Shown: positions 27,219 to 37,077, numbered from the stretch's first letter. The stretch: DNA of 64,000 nt from an uncultured Sphingomonas sp. (GCF_913062585.1 NZ_CAJXWX010000003.1:62001-126000); one strand, 5' to 3'. A program made the numbers and translations. The notes: generated from the letters alone by a model not told the origin.

Positions 27219-27356
27219 GCGTTCCATTTCTCCGCCCCTCACCCCGAAAACCTCGCGGATCGAGGGGTCATCGCTTTGCCCGCCCCGGAGAGGACGGGAG
27301 GCATCGGGCAGCCGCCCGAATGGGGGAGGATGACGCCCCTCCCCCAAGGCGTCGGA

Positions 27357-27728
27357 TTACAGCTTGGCGACGAACGCGGCGTAGGCGGTTTCGTCCATCA
27401 GGCCTTCCAGCTCCGAGGCGTCGGACAGGGTGATCTTGAAGAACCAGCCCTCGCCTTCCGGATCGGTGTTGACCAGGCCCGGCTCGTCGCTGAGTTGAGC
27501 ATTGCCCTCGATCACGGTGCCCGACACGGGCGCGTAGACGTCCGACGCGGCCTTGACCGACTCGACCACGGCGGCCTCGTCGCCCTTGGACAGTTCGCGG
27601 CCTTCCTCGGGGACGTCGACGAACACGATGTCGCCCAGCGCGCCCTGCGCATAATCGGAGATGCCGACCGTGCCGACATCACCGTCGACGTCGATCCACT
27701 CATGATCTTCGGTGAAATAGCGGCTCAT
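27357..27728 (-). CDS. gcvH: Glycine cleavage system H protein
   Basis: A 123-residue lipoyl carrier that shuttles the aminomethyl group between the P-, T- and L-proteins. Lipoylated Lys59 is in [21 protein letters not shown] upstream of ATG 27728 supports the start rather than the in-frame GTG two codons earlier. It overlaps nothing, but begins two bases after the gcvT stop. Confidence 0.96.
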   Translation of the reverse strand: MSRYFTEDHEWIDVDGDVGTVGISDYAQGALGDIVFVDVPEEGRELSKGDEAAVVESVKAASDVYAPVSGTVIEGNAQLSDEPGLVNTDPEGEGWFFKITLSDASELEGLMDETAYAAFVAKL

Positions 27729-27730
27729 GG

Positions 27731-28906
27731 TCACTTGGCTCCTGAACGAACGTAACGATGGGGGACGAACGGCATCGCCGTGACGGTGGCGTCATGGGTC
27801 TTGCCGCGCTGAAGAAGTTTGACGATCGTGCCGGGCGTCGCCAGCTCGGTCGGCACATAGGCCATGGCGATCGGCGCCCCCATCGAGGGGGCAAAGCCGC
27901 CGCTGGTCACGCGGCCGATGACCGAACCGTCCTCGGCCACCACCGACGCGCCTTCGCGCACCGGCTGGCGGCCCGCGACGGTCAGGCCGACGCGCTTCAC
28001 GGCGGGGCCGTTCTCGCGTTCGGCGAGGATACGCTCGGCGCCCAGGAAGTCGGCCGCCTCGCGACGCTTCTTGGCGAGTGCGAAGCCCAGATCGGCCATC
28101 ACCGGCGTCGTCTCGGGATCGAGGTCATGGCCATAGAGCGGCAGCCCCGCCTCCAGGCGCAGCGAGTCGCGCGCGCCCAGGCCGATCGGCTTCACTTCCG
28201 CCTGCTCGCACAGCAGATCGGCGAACGCGGCGGCGTGCTCGGCGGGGATCGAAATTTCGTAACCGTCCTCGCCGGTATAGCCCGAGCGGCTGATCCACAG
28301 CGGCACGTCGTTCCAGACGAAGTCGGCGGCGGTCATGAACACCAAAGCCTCGACGCCGGGCACGATCCGCGACAGCGCATCGACCGCCTTCGGACCCTGG
28401 AGCGCCAGCAGCGCCTGCTCGTCGAGCAGGTTCAGCGTCGCATCGTCGGGGATGAAGTCGAGCAGATAGGCGATGTCGTCATACTTCGTCGCGCCGTTGA
28501 CGACCATGTAGAGCTCGTCCGCGCCGTCGAGGGAGCGCTTCGTCACCATCAGGTCGTCGAGGATACCGCCCTCTTCGTTGAGCAGCAGCGAGTAGCGGTT
28601 CTTGCGATCGCCGAGCCCAGCGATGTCGCCCGGCAGCACCTTTTCCAGCGCGGTGACGACGGGACCGAGGCCGTTCTCGCCGGTGAAGACCACCTGGCCC
28701 ATATGGCTGACGTCGAACAGCCCGGCCGACTCGCGGGTCCACAGATGCTCGGCCATGATGCCTTCATACTGGACCGGCATCTCATATCCGGCGAACGGGA
28801 CCATCCGCCCGCCGCGCGCGCGATGCCATGCGTCCAGCGGCAGTGTCTGGATGATCTCCTGACCCTCGGGGGCGTCTTCTACGTTCAGGTCGGTTGCGTC
28901 GCTCAC
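27731..28906 (-). CDS. gcvT: Glycine cleavage system T protein (aminomethyltransferase)
   Basis: A 391-residue enzyme that releases ammonia from the H-protein-bound aminomethyl group and forms 5,10-methylene-tetrahydrofolate. The folate-binding hallmarks [21 protein letters not shown] and [12 protein letters not shown], with [21 protein letters not shown], are all present. I place the start at GTG 28906, nine bases after GGAG; a TTG at 28924 is also in frame. Either gives about 20 residues before the usual N-terminus. It is the first gene of the operon, 62 bases after the riboswitch. Confidence 0.95.
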   Translation of the reverse strand: MSDATDLNVEDAPEGQEIIQTLPLDAWHRARGGRMVPFAGYEMPVQYEGIMAEHLWTRESAGLFDVSHMGQVVFTGENGLGPVVTALEKVLPGDIAGLGDRKNRYSLLLNEEGGILDDLMVTKRSLDGADELYMVVNGATKYDDIAYLLDFIPDDATLNLLDEQALLALQGPKAVDALSRIVPGVEALVFMTAADFVWNDVPLWISRSGYTGEDGYEISIPAEHAAAFADLLCEQAEVKPIGLGARDSLRLEAGLPLYGHDLDPETTPVMADLGFALAKKRREAADFLGAERILAERENGPAVKRVGLTVAGRQPVREGASVVAEDGSVIGRVTSGGFAPSMGAPIAMAYVPTELATPGTIVKLLQRGKTHDATVTAMPFVPHRYVRSGAK

Positions 28907-28968
28907 GGGGCCGGTCTCCGTCAAAAGGGTGTCGGCTAGGGACGCGTGTGTCCTTACCCGATCCGATC

Positions 28969-29168
28969 CCCCTCTGTCACGGAACCTGAGAGCTTTCGCC
29001 GGAATTTCCGGCTTACCCCTTCGGTGGCGCCCAAGGCCTAAGGCCGGGCACGCTTTCCAGAGTGTCGATGGCGATCACGCGGTCCCATTTGCCTGAGAGA
29101 TTCCGGGGTGGTTGCTCCTTCGGCGGCCGGGTTTTCGTCACCTGAAAGGCGAACCCGGCGCTCTCCCG
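28969..29168 (-). promoter_or_regulatory. Tandem glycine riboswitch upstream of gcvT
   Basis: On the minus strand, aptamer 1 (29168-29085) has GGAGAGCGCC, CCGAAGGAGCAA and CTCTCAGGCAAA...GGACC. Aptamer 2 (29075-28969) has CTCTGGAAAGC, CACCGAAGGGGTAAGCC and CTCTCAGGTTCC. These match the conserved cores of the two-aptamer glycine riboswitch. It should turn on gcvT-gcvH-gcvPA-gcvPB when glycine is abundant. A 12-bp palindrome CGGACATGTCCG lies just upstream at 29182-29193. Confidence 0.95.
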
Positions 29169-29282
29169 CGCGCGCCTATGTCGGACATGTCCGGCATCGA
29201 CGCCGCGCCCTCTGCCGGTCGGGTGCGCCCAAGTCAATCGGGGAACGGCGGCGGTGCGGGGAAAGATGTGGAAAGCGGAGGC

Positions 29283-29416
29283 CTGCCCCTCCACCACTCG
29301 CTTCGCGAGCGGTCCCCCTCCCCATCACAGATGGGGAGGATTGTGTCCTGCCCATTCCTCCCCAAGCGCGCTTGGGGAGGGGGACCGCGCCCGCAGGGCG
29401 TGGTGGAGGGGCGGCA
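29283..29416. repeat. Palindromic intergenic repeat (CCCCTCC-rich family)
   Basis: Outer arms CCCCTCCACCA / TGGTGGAGGGG enclose GGTCCCCCTCCCC / GGGGAGGGGGACC and central ATGGGGAGG / CCTCCCC hairpins. It is the same type as 1687-1820, in inverted order, and lies upstream of the glycine riboswitch and downstream of the lipoprotein gene. Confidence 0.85.
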
Positions 29417-29427
29417 ACGCCGCGAAA

Positions 29428-30066
29428 TTACCGAGTCGCGTTGTACCGCAACTGCGCATCGGTCAGCTGGAAGCCGACCAGCGCCTCAAAGGTCGCGCTC
29501 GCCACCGCCTGGCGGACATCGGGCTGGGTCAGCGGATCGACCGCCGCGTCTTCGTCACCGGCCTTGCGACGGCGGGTCAGCTTTTCGCGCACCTCGTCGG
29601 ACAGGGTCGCCGCCGAGCGGGCGATGGTGGCCGAGGCCTCGCCCGCCACCTGGCCGCGCGCCTGGCCCGCGTCGAAATGCACGTTCACGCGGCTGACGCG
29701 CTTGGCGACCACATTGGTGCCGCCGCGCACGATCGCGATATAATAGGGCAGCACCACGTCGCGCGCGGCGCTGGTATCGGTGCGCCGTGCCTCGACGTTG
29801 AAGCTGACCGTCGTGACGATGTCCGCCCCCGAATCCGCGCAACTGCCGCGGACATTGGTCATGTTGGCGACCAGATCGATCGACCCTTCATCGGTCGCGC
29901 CTGGCGTCTTGAACAGGGTGATGTCGCCGGTCCCCGCCGCGACGCCCACCACCGGGCAGGCCGAGCGGACGGCGGTGATGCCGCCCGAGGCGTCGATCTC
30001 GCCGGTACGGGCGCAACCGCCCAGGACGAGCGCAAGGGCGACGGGAGCGAGAAACGATGCTTTCAC
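29428..30066 (-). CDS. Putative lipoprotein of unknown function
   Basis: A 212-residue protein with a lipoprotein signal ([15 protein letters not shown], lipidated Cys18). The mature part is rich in Ala, Val and Asp and beta-prone, with no motif I recognise ([38 protein letters not shown] in the middle). The start is GTG 30066, with weak upstream AGGCG. It diverges from ispH. Sphingomonads often carry a similar envelope protein here, but no function is known to me. Confidence 0.75.
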   Translation of the reverse strand: MKASFLAPVALALVLGGCARTGEIDASGGITAVRSACPVVGVAAGTGDITLFKTPGATDEGSIDLVANMTNVRGSCADSGADIVTTVSFNVEARRTDTSAARDVVLPYYIAIVRGGTNVVAKRVSRVNVHFDAGQARGQVAGEASATIARSAATLSDEVREKLTRRRKAGDEDAAVDPLTQPDVRQAVASATFEALVGFQLTDAQLRYNATR

Positions 30067-30168
30067 AGGTCGAAACGCCTATTCTGGGTGCCGAAGCAGG
30101 ATGCCGGTTTGGTCGCCAGCATAGGAACCGGGTTGGACGCGCGCAAGCAATGGCGTAGAGCCGCATCC

Positions 30169-31137
30169 ATGACCCCATCTCAGACCGACGCCATGAAGCC
30201 GCCGCTCGACCTGTTGATCGCCGCCCCGCGCGGTTTCTGCGCCGGCGTCGACCGCGCCATCCGCATCGTGGAGCTGGCGCTCGAAAAGCATGGCGCCCCC
30301 GTCTATGTCCGGCACGAAATCGTCCACAACAAATTCGTCGTCGACAGCCTGAAGGCCAAGGGCGCGATCTTCGTCGAGGAACTCAACGAGGTGCCGCCGC
30401 ACGCGCATGTCGTCTTCTCCGCCCACGGCGTGCCCAAGTCGGTGCCTGCGGATGCCGAGAGCCGGGGTCTCGACTATCTCGACGCGACCTGCCCGCTGGT
30501 GTCCAAGGTCCATCGCCAGGCCGAACGGCTGGTCGAAATGGGCCGTCACATCGTCTTCATCGGCCATGCAGGCCACCCCGAGGTCATCGGAACCTTCGGC
30601 CAGGTGCCGCAAGGCTCGATGTCGCTGGTCGAGACGGTCGCGGATGTCGAAGCATTCATGCCCGCCGATCCCGAGAACCTTGCCTTCCTGACCCAGACCA
30701 CTTTGTCGGTCGACGACACCCATGCGATGGTCGAGGCGCTGCAGCAGCGTTTCCCCTCCATCCTGGCGCCGCGCGGCGAGGATATCTGCTACGCCACCTC
30801 CAACCGCCAGGCCGCCGTCAAGGCGATCGCCGCCGAGTGCGACGCGGTGCTGGTGATCGGTGCGCCCAACTCCTCCAACTCGCTGCGTCTGGTCGAAGTG
30901 GCCGAGCGCGCGGGCAAGCGCGCGCAACTGATCCAGCGCGCCGCCGATCTCGACTGGGCGTTCCTGGACGGGGTGAAGACCCTGGGCCTGACCGCCGGGG
31001 CCTCCGCGCCCGAGCTGCTGGTGCGCGAGCTGGTCGATCGCCTGTCCGAACGCTTCACCGTTTCCGAGCGCGAGGAAGAGACGACGCGCGAGACCATCGC
31101 CTTCAAGCTGCCGCGCGGCCTGGAAGCGGCCGCCTGA
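30169..31137 (+). CDS. ispH: 4-hydroxy-3-methylbut-2-enyl diphosphate reductase
   Basis: A 322-residue iron-sulfur enzyme for the last step of the MEP isoprenoid pathway, making IPP and DMAPP. The three cluster cysteines are Cys24 ([12 protein letters not shown]), Cys108 (DATCPLV) and Cys207 ([11 protein letters not shown]); the proton donor Glu lies in [11 protein letters not shown] context nearby. The open frame extends to 29254 but reads through a repeat. ATG 30169 or 30193 is the plausible start; neither has a strong ribosome site. It heads an ispH-thrB-rnhA operon. Confidence 0.95.
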   Translation: MTPSQTDAMKPPLDLLIAAPRGFCAGVDRAIRIVELALEKHGAPVYVRHEIVHNKFVVDSLKAKGAIFVEELNEVPPHAHVVFSAHGVPKSVPADAESRGLDYLDATCPLVSKVHRQAERLVEMGRHIVFIGHAGHPEVIGTFGQVPQGSMSLVETVADVEAFMPADPENLAFLTQTTLSVDDTHAMVEALQQRFPSILAPRGEDICYATSNRQAAVKAIAAECDAVLVIGAPNSSNSLRLVEVAERAGKRAQLIQRAADLDWAFLDGVKTLGLTAGASAPELLVRELVDRLSERFTVSEREEETTRETIAFKLPRGLEAAA

Positions 31138-31140
31138 ACC

Positions 31141-32094
31141 ATGGCCGTCTATACGCAGGTTTCGGCCGAGGCGCTGTCGGCGTTTCTGGCACGCTATGAC
31201 GTGGGCGAGCTGATCTCCGCCAAGGGGATCGCCGAGGGCGTCGAGAACAGCAACTATCTGGTCGACACCACGACCGCGCGCTTCATCCTGACCTTGTACG
31301 AAAAGCGCGTGGCGGCGGGCGACCTGCCCTTCTTCCTCGCGCTGCTGGATCATCTCGCCGCCAAGGGTCTGGCCGTGCCGCCCGCGATCAAGGACCGGCA
31401 GGGCGTCGAGATTCAGGAACTGGCGGGCCGCCCCGCCTGCCTGATCCAGTTCCTGACCGGCGTGTCGCTCTCGCACCCCACCCCGGCCCAGGCGCTGGCG
31501 GCGGCGGATGCGATGGGCGCGATGCACCGCGCGGTCGCCGACTTCCCACTGAACCGTCCCAATTCAATGGGTCATGCCAGCTGGCACCCGCTGTTCGCGC
31601 AATGCGGGGGCGATCTCGACCGGATCCAGCCGGGCCTGCACGATGCGATGGGCGCGGCGCTGGATTCGGTTCTCGACGGCTGGGACGGCCAGGCGCTCGA
31701 TTCCTGCGTCATCCATGCCGACCTGTTTCCCGACAATGTGCTGGTGCTGGGCGACGCGGTCACGGGCCTGATCGACTTCTATTTCGCCTGCACCGATTTC
31801 CGCGTCTACGACCTTGCGGTCATGCACTCGGCCTGGAGCTTCGACGCGGCCGGCGAGACCTATGCGCCCGAAATCGGCGCGGCGCTGGTCGAGGGGTATG
31901 AGCGCCACTTCCCGCTGTCCGACACCGAGCGCGCGGCGTTCGCGAAGCTGGCCATGGGCGCCTGCCTCCGCTTCGCGCTGTCGCGAGCCTGGGACTGGCT
32001 GAACACCCCCGCCGACGCGCTGGTGACGCGTAAGGATCCGCTCGCTTATTGGCGGCGCTACCTCGCCTATCGCGACGGGAAAGCGGGACTGTGA
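31141..32094 (+). CDS. thrB: Homoserine kinase (ThrB, APH-fold type)
   Basis: A 317-residue kinase that phosphorylates homoserine in threonine synthesis. It is the type with the aminoglycoside-phosphotransferase fold: [30 protein letters not shown] forms the N-lobe, and [12 protein letters not shown] (His192, Asp194, Asn199) with [12 protein letters not shown] forms the catalytic and metal-binding loops. It starts three bases after ispH and ends in a GTGA overlap with rnhA, so the three genes are co-transcribed and coupled. Confidence 0.94.
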   Translation: MAVYTQVSAEALSAFLARYDVGELISAKGIAEGVENSNYLVDTTTARFILTLYEKRVAAGDLPFFLALLDHLAAKGLAVPPAIKDRQGVEIQELAGRPACLIQFLTGVSLSHPTPAQALAAADAMGAMHRAVADFPLNRPNSMGHASWHPLFAQCGGDLDRIQPGLHDAMGAALDSVLDGWDGQALDSCVIHADLFPDNVLVLGDAVTGLIDFYFACTDFRVYDLAVMHSAWSFDAAGETYAPEIGAALVEGYERHFPLSDTERAAFAKLAMGACLRFALSRAWDWLNTPADALVTRKDPLAYWRRYLAYRDGKAGL

Positions 32095-32528
32095 CCCCGG
32101 TCGAGATCGCCACCGATGGCGCGTGCAAGGGCAATCCCGGCCCCGGTGGGTGGGGCGCGCTGATCCGTTCGGGCACGCATGAGAAGGAATTGTCGGGCGG
32201 CGAGGTGCTGACCACCAACAACCGCATGGAGCTGATGGCCGCGATCGAGGCGCTGAACGCGCTCAAGCGCCCCTGCGCCGTCACGCTGTCGACCGACAGC
32301 CGCTATGTGATGGACGGCCTGACCAAGTGGATCCATGGCTGGAAGCGCAACGGCTGGAAGACGGCGGACAAGAAGCCGGTCAAGAATGCCGAACTCTGGC
32401 AGGCGCTGCTGGAGGCCGCATCGCGGCACCAGATCGAATGGAAATGGGTAAAGGGCCATGCGGGCCACCCCGACAATGAACGCGCCGACAAGCTGGCCTG
32501 CGCGGCGGCGGAGACGTTTCGGAAATAA
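32091..32528 (+). CDS. rnhA: Ribonuclease HI
   Basis: A 145-residue enzyme that cuts RNA in RNA:DNA hybrids. The catalytic carboxylates are Asp9 ([17 protein letters not shown]), Glu47 (NNRMELMAA), Asp69 (STDSRYV) and Asp133 (NERADKLA); His123 is in KGHAGHPDN. The start is GTG 32091, overlapping the thrB stop by four bases. This codon is chosen over upstream ones because they lie inside thrB. Confidence 0.95.
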   Translation: MTPVEIATDGACKGNPGPGGWGALIRSGTHEKELSGGEVLTTNNRMELMAAIEALNALKRPCAVTLSTDSRYVMDGLTKWIHGWKRNGWKTADKKPVKNAELWQALLEAASRHQIEWKWVKGHAGHPDNERADKLACAAAETFRK

Positions 32529-32634
32529 GAAGCGGGGTTCATCCGATCGCCACACGATCCCGGCTATGACGCGTCGGAGGGAATAAGGGGGAAACGTCCT
32601 GCTGATCGCCGCCGTCATCGCGACCGCCCTTGGA

Positions 32635-33219
32635 ATGGCCGCTCCGGGCGAGACTCCCGCCGCACCGCAGCCATCGCCGCAGCTACAGTCGCTGGTTCGA
32701 TCGCCGGGCTATCTGGGCAATATCCAGCGCCTGTTCGCCGCCCTGCCGACCGACGTGTTCCAGCGTTGCCCGGACCTGGTCGCACCGGCATCGGCCGCCT
32801 CCGTCCTGACCCCTGTGACCTTCGCGCCGGATGGCTATCCCGTATCGGGCACCTGGCGGCAGAGCTTTCCCGTCCGGGGATGCGGCAACGACACGACGAT
32901 CAACATCTTCTTCCAGGCGCAACCGGACGAGAAGATCGCCAGCATCGTCGCGGTGCCGGGCGACACCCGCGCGAACCTGACGCTGCAACGCGACGCGCTG
33001 CGCTATGCTTGGCTCGGGGCCAAGGCGGTCGCACCGGATTGCACGACGCCCCATGCCCGCCACACGCGCTATGACGGCGTGGTGGATACCGCGCGCAAGG
33101 CCTGGCGCGAGACATGGATCATCGCCGCCTGTGGTCGGAATGTGGCGGTGCCGATCACCTTCACGCCCGATGCGACGGGCACGACGATCAGCGCGCAGAT
33201 GCCCAGGCCGATCGGCTGA
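32635..33219 (+). CDS. Probable secreted protein of unknown function, start uncertain
   Basis: At least 194 residues with four cysteines (CPDLV, VRGCGND, APDCTTP, IIAACGRN) that could form disulfides. No family is recognised. The region before ATG 32635 reads VLLIAAVIATALGMA, a signal-peptide core, but it has no standard start. In the same frame an ATG at 32566 encodes MTRRRE and then a TAA. So either translation starts at CTG 32599 after GGGGGA, or a nonsense mutation has split the gene. The protein would be periplasmic. It follows rnhA by about 100 bp. Confidence 0.65.
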   Translation: MAAPGETPAAPQPSPQLQSLVRSPGYLGNIQRLFAALPTDVFQRCPDLVAPASAASVLTPVTFAPDGYPVSGTWRQSFPVRGCGNDTTINIFFQAQPDEKIASIVAVPGDTRANLTLQRDALRYAWLGAKAVAPDCTTPHARHTRYDGVVDTARKAWRETWIIAACGRNVAVPITFTPDATGTTISAQMPRPIG

Positions 33220-33226
33220 GCGCCGC

Positions 33227-33403
33227 TTATTCCGGTTCGTGAACCGGGGCGCCCGGCCCGTTCTTCAGCACCGACTCGATCGCGTTGCGGGCCCCGGCCT
33301 TGCTGGAATAGCCCTCGGTCCACCAGATGAGTTCGCTGTTGTAGCGGAACTTGGCGACATATTCGCCGGCCTTGTTCTTCTCGATCGCAAAGCTGTGGGC
33401 CAT
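33227..33403 (-). CDS. YegP-like (DUF1508) small protein
   Basis: A 58-residue protein starting MAHSFAIEKNKAGEYVAKFR, with NSELIWWTEGYSSKAGARNAIESVLKN after it. This is the single-repeat DUF1508/YegP fold: a small beta-sheet plus helix in which a conserved polar residue follows 'GY'. An ideal AGGAG site lies seven bases upstream. The function of the family is unknown. It is the first gene after the FAD oxidase on this strand and may be a separate transcript. Confidence 0.88.
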   Translation of the reverse strand: MAHSFAIEKNKAGEYVAKFRYNSELIWWTEGYSSKAGARNAIESVLKNGPGAPVHEPE

Positions 33404-33427
33404 GATGATCTCTCCTAAATAAGGCGC

Positions 33428-34513
33428 TTATCCTGTATCAGGAAATCGCCCCGCGCGATAGCGGTCCGCATCGACGCCGTGAGGCATGTCCCCTTCGCCC
33501 AGCAACAAGGCCGCCGCCATCGCCGCCGCGGCGGGCGCGGTCTGGATGCCGAAGCCGCCCTGCCCTGCGCACCAGAAAAAGCCCGGCACCTTCGCATCGA
33601 AGCCATAGACCGGGGCGCGGTCGGGCGCGAAGCTGCGCAGCCCGGCCCAGCGGCGCTCGACCGCCTCGACCCGCCAGTCGACCACCTTTTCCAGCCGGTC
33701 GATGGCGACCGCCACGTCCCATTCCTCCGGCGCGATGTCGCACGGGAGGCTGGGGCTCTCGTCATGCGGGGTCAGCCAGAGCCGCCCGCCCGCCTCGGGC
33801 TTGAAATAGAAGCCGCCAGCCAGGTCGACGACATGCGGCAGACCGTCGGGTGCGGGCGGATCGGTGCGCAACTGCACCATGGTCCGGCGATAGGGGGTGA
33901 TGCCGATCGGCGCGACGCCGGCCAGCGCCGCCACCTGATCGGCCCAGGCACCCGCCGCATCGACCAGCACCCGCGCCGCGACCGGACCGGCACGCGTGTC
34001 CAAACGCCAAACACCGCCTCGGCGCGTGGCCGATAACAGGGCCGCGTCGGTCATCACCCCCGCGCCCGAGGCCTTGGCCGCCGCGAGGTAATCGGCATGG
34101 ACCGCCGCGACGTCGATATAGGCGCAGCTCGGCTCCCACACGCCGTGCACCCAGTCGGCGCGCAGGCCGGGGACATAGGCCGCCGGATCGACCCTCGACA
34201 GGTCCACGCCCGACCCCGCAAAGTCGTGCAACAGACGCTCGGCCAGCGTCCCATCCCCTGTCCGTCCGATATGCAGCGAGCCCAGCGGCGTGAGATAGCC
34301 GCCATCGCGCAGGACCGGGCCGGAAGCGGTGGTCAGCGGCTGCACCGCGGGGCCGCCATAGGTTTCCGACCAGAAGGCGGCCGAGCGCCCGGTCGCATGG
34401 CGGCCGGGCATATCCTCCGCCTCGATCAGCACGACCCTTGCCCGCGCACCGATCGCAGCGGCAAGGCTCGCGCCCGCCATGCCTGCGCCGACGATGGCGA
34501 CGTCATGGATCAC
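33428..34513 (-). CDS. FAD-dependent amine oxidoreductase (D-arginine dehydrogenase-like)
   Basis: A 361-residue DAO-family flavoprotein. The N-terminal Rossmann motif is VAIVGAGMAGASLAAAIG, followed by RHATGRSAAFWSETYGGP, which resembles the Pseudomonas D-arginine dehydrogenase active-site loop. The C-terminal FAD segment is FWCAGQGGFGIQTAPAAAAMAA. It probably oxidises a D-amino acid or other amine; the substrate is not certain. The start is GTG 34513, overlapping the stop of the upstream hydrolase gene (GTGA). The longer frame is a shadow inside that gene. Confidence 0.85.
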   Translation of the reverse strand: MIHDVAIVGAGMAGASLAAAIGARARVVLIEAEDMPGRHATGRSAAFWSETYGGPAVQPLTTASGPVLRDGGYLTPLGSLHIGRTGDGTLAERLLHDFAGSGVDLSRVDPAAYVPGLRADWVHGVWEPSCAYIDVAAVHADYLAAAKASGAGVMTDAALLSATRRGGVWRLDTRAGPVAARVLVDAAGAWADQVAALAGVAPIGITPYRRTMVQLRTDPPAPDGLPHVVDLAGGFYFKPEAGGRLWLTPHDESPSLPCDIAPEEWDVAVAIDRLEKVVDWRVEAVERRWAGLRSFAPDRAPVYGFDAKVPGFFWCAGQGGFGIQTAPAAAAMAAALLLGEGDMPHGVDADRYRAGRFPDTG

Positions 34514-35445
34514 GCGGCCAACCCGTCCAGAAAGCCGTCGATCGCCGCCAGCGCGCGCAGCCGCACCGGGTCCACCTCGCGCAGCAGTTCGTGCGCCGCC
34601 TCTGGCCCGAACCGCTCGACCTTCGCGCCGATCCGCGTGGCGACGGCGGCGGCGGCGCACGGATCGACCAGCCGGTCGGCCTCGGCGATCAGCATCAGCG
34701 TCGACAGGCTCACCCGGTCCAGCCGGGGATCGCGCAGCAGCGCGCGGGTCGAGCGCATCGCGGACTCGAGCCAGCCCCAGCTCGGCGGCCCCAAGGCCAG
34801 TTCGGGGGCCTGCGCATACCAAAAGGCCTCATCCTCGAACCGCGCGACGTCATGGGTCAGGTTGCGCTGGCGCGTATGGTGGCCGGGCCCCTCCTTGGCT
34901 TCCCAGATGCCGCGCTCCGCCCGGCCGAGCAGGGTCATCAGGCGGATGATGACCGCACCCAGCCATGGACCGGTCGGCAGTCTCAGTCCCAGCATCGGCG
35001 CGACCAGCACCAGTCCATCCGGATCGGCCGCGCCCTCCACGACCGCGCGCAGGGCCAGATGCCCACCCATCGAATGGCCGATCAGGACATGGGGCAGGTT
35101 CCCCGTGCCGTCCGCACGCCATTCCCGCCAGAAGCTGCGTAGATCCTCGACCAGTCCCGAGAAATTGCCGCCATGCCCGACATGCCGATCGGCGAGCAGC
35201 CGGCCCGATCCCCCCTGCCCGCGCCAGTCGAACGCGGTGACGCTCCACCCCCGCCCGACCAGATGGGCGAAGACCTCCAGATATTTCTCGATCACATCGG
35301 CGCGACCGGTCTGGAACAGCAGGCGGCCGACCGGTCGTTCCGCCGGCCAGTCGAACCGCCGATGGTCCCATCCGTCGGGCGCTTGCCAGCGCGACAGCGT
35401 GGCCCCGGCGGGAAAGGTGCGGCGAAGGGTCAGGCTGTCGATCAT
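34510..35445 (-). CDS. Alpha/beta hydrolase (monoacylglycerol lipase / lysophospholipase-like)
   Basis: A 311-residue serine hydrolase. The nucleophile Ser125 is in VLIGHSMGGHLALR, the oxyanion region is LLFQTGRADVIEKY, and FDWRGQGGSGR is typical of the PldB/monoglyceride lipase group. The catalytic Asp lies in LMLIAEADRLVDP and the His probably in AAHELLRE. No signal peptide is seen. It is the first gene of a two-gene operon with the FAD oxidoreductase, coupled by a four-base overlap. Confidence 0.87.
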   Translation of the reverse strand: MIDSLTLRRTFPAGATLSRWQAPDGWDHRRFDWPAERPVGRLLFQTGRADVIEKYLEVFAHLVGRGWSVTAFDWRGQGGSGRLLADRHVGHGGNFSGLVEDLRSFWREWRADGTGNLPHVLIGHSMGGHLALRAVVEGAADPDGLVLVAPMLGLRLPTGPWLGAVIIRLMTLLGRAERGIWEAKEGPGHHTRQRNLTHDVARFEDEAFWYAQAPELALGPPSWGWLESAMRSTRALLRDPRLDRVSLSTLMLIAEADRLVDPCAAAAVATRIGAKVERFGPEAAHELLREVDPVRLRALAAIDGFLDGLAA

Positions 35446-35495
35446 CCATGTTCCGGTTACGGTTTCGAAAGCCCCGCCGTCTAGGGACTTGTGCC

Positions 35496-35990
35496 ATGGA
35501 CTGGACCATATTGCGCATCGCGCTGATCGTCGCGCTCGTCCTGCTGCTCCTGTCGGCGGGGATCGAGGATGCGCGCACCCGCGAGATCGCCGACCGCAAG
35601 AACATCGCCATCGCGCTGATCGCGCCGCTGTGGTGGTGGGCCAGCGGCCTGCCGGTCTGGCCGGACATGGTGGTGCGGATCGCGGTCGCGGCGGGCGCCT
35701 TCCTGCTGTTCGCCCAGGCCTTTCGCATCGGCATGATGGGCGGCGGCGACGTGAAGATGATCGCCGCGATCGCCCTGTGGCTGCCCCCCGCGCTGCTGAT
35801 GCAGATGATGCTGGTCATGTCGATCGCGGGCGGCGCGGTGACGCTGGCCATGATGGTCGACCACCGCCTGCGCCATGCCCCAGCAGGAGAAGCCGAAAAC
35901 GGGATCGAGGTGCCGTACGGCGTCGCCATCGCCATCGCCGCGCTGGTTATCCTGCGGGAACCGATATTTAACCCATTCCCTCATACTTAA
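35496..35990 (+). CDS. cpaA: Prepilin peptidase (CpaA/TadV, A24 family)
   Basis: A 164-residue membrane aspartic protease that processes Flp-type pilins. Catalytic Asp25 is in AGIEDARTREIADRKN and Asp85 in the GxGD motif MGGGDVKM; several transmembrane helices surround them. It lacks the N-methylation domain of large PilD enzymes, as expected for the Tad type. ATG 35496 is preferred; the upstream frame has no hydrophobic or conserved residues. It opens the Tad pilus locus, 50 bp before cpaB. Confidence 0.9.
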   Translation: MDWTILRIALIVALVLLLLSAGIEDARTREIADRKNIAIALIAPLWWWASGLPVWPDMVVRIAVAAGAFLLFAQAFRIGMMGGGDVKMIAAIALWLPPALLMQMMLVMSIAGGAVTLAMMVDHRLRHAPAGEAENGIEVPYGVAIAIAALVILREPIFNPFPHT

Positions 35991-36040
35991 CCGCGGATTG
36001 GCCAGGCAAAGGGCTTGGCGGCAAGGCCGAAGAACGCAGG

Positions 36041-37045
36041 ATGGACAGTCGCAAAGTTTTACTGCTGGTCGGGGCTCTGCTGATCGCAGGGGTCACCGCC
36101 CTATTCGCCCGGACGATCACGTCGGGCAGTAGCGCACCCCAGGCCCAGGCCGCCGCCATCGCCACGCCGGCCGAACCGCAGCAGACGGAGGTGCTGGTCG
36201 CCACCCGCACCCTGCCGGTGGGCACCATCATCGAACCCACCGCCCTGAAATTCCAGCCCTGGCCCAAGGACATGGTCGCCGGCGCCTATTATCTGAAGGG
36301 CCAGGCCGACGTCACCAAGCTGCAGGGCACCGTCCTGCGCTATGCCGTCACGGCGGGCCAGCCGCTGACGCAGGGCGCGGTCGTGCGTCCGGGCGACCGG
36401 GGCTTCCTGGCCGCCGCACTGACGCCGGGGATGCGCGCGGTAACGGTGCCGGTGTCCGCGCAGACGGCCGTTGCGGGCTTCGTCTTTCCGGGCGATCGCA
36501 TCGACGTCGTCCTGACCCAGGATGTGGCGGGCGGCGGCGACGGCCCCCCGCTGAAGGTGTCGGAGACGATCCTGCGCAACGTCCGCGTGCTGGCCACCGA
36601 CCAGCGCACCGACAACCAGGCGGGCGACGACGGCAAGACGCCGGTCCACACCTTCACCACCGTCACGGTCGAGGCGACGCCCAAGATAGCGGAACAGCTT
36701 GCCGTCGCGCAGACCGTCGGCACCCTGTCGCTGTCGCTGCGCGCCCTGGCCGAGCGGTCCGACGACATGGCGCGCCTGGCCTCGGGCGACGATAGCGGCA
36801 CGATCGCCCAGCCGGTGATGGACCGCGCCTCCTATGTCACCGGCGGCGACGTCTCGCGCTACCAGCGGCGGACCGTACCCGGCCGCGCGCAGACCAGCGG
36901 GCCGGATCAGGGCACGCCGGGCATGACCGGCCCGAGCCAGCCCATGGCCGCCGCTCCCGGCCAGACCGCCGCCATCCAGGGCCCGGCCGTCCGCGTCGCG
37001 CGCGGCAACGCCACCACCGTCACACCCGTGGGGGCCCGGAATTGA
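36041..37045 (+). CDS. cpaB: Flp pilus assembly protein CpaB
   Basis: A 334-residue periplasmic protein with an N-terminal membrane anchor (VLLLVGALLIAGVTALFA). It contains an SAF-like domain (VLVATRTLPVGTIIEPTALKF) and the RcpC/CpaB core (GMRAVTVPVSAQTAVAGFVFPGDRIDVVLT). CpaB links the secretin to the inner-membrane machine. AGG lies just before the ATG. The C-terminus is long, Pro/Gln/Gly-rich and probably disordered. Confidence 0.93.
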   Translation: MDSRKVLLLVGALLIAGVTALFARTITSGSSAPQAQAAAIATPAEPQQTEVLVATRTLPVGTIIEPTALKFQPWPKDMVAGAYYLKGQADVTKLQGTVLRYAVTAGQPLTQGAVVRPGDRGFLAAALTPGMRAVTVPVSAQTAVAGFVFPGDRIDVVLTQDVAGGGDGPPLKVSETILRNVRVLATDQRTDNQAGDDGKTPVHTFTTVTVEATPKIAEQLAVAQTVGTLSLSLRALAERSDDMARLASGDDSGTIAQPVMDRASYVTGGDVSRYQRRTVPGRAQTSGPDQGTPGMTGPSQPMAAAPGQTAAIQGPAVRVARGNATTVTPVGARN

Positions 37046-37077
37046 CCCACGCCCTGACCCACGAATCGAGGATGTCG

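Noticed and set aside
29254..30168. N-terminal extension of ispH by about 300 residues
   Set aside because: It reads through a palindromic repeat and antisense to the lipoprotein gene; IspH proteins are about 320 residues.
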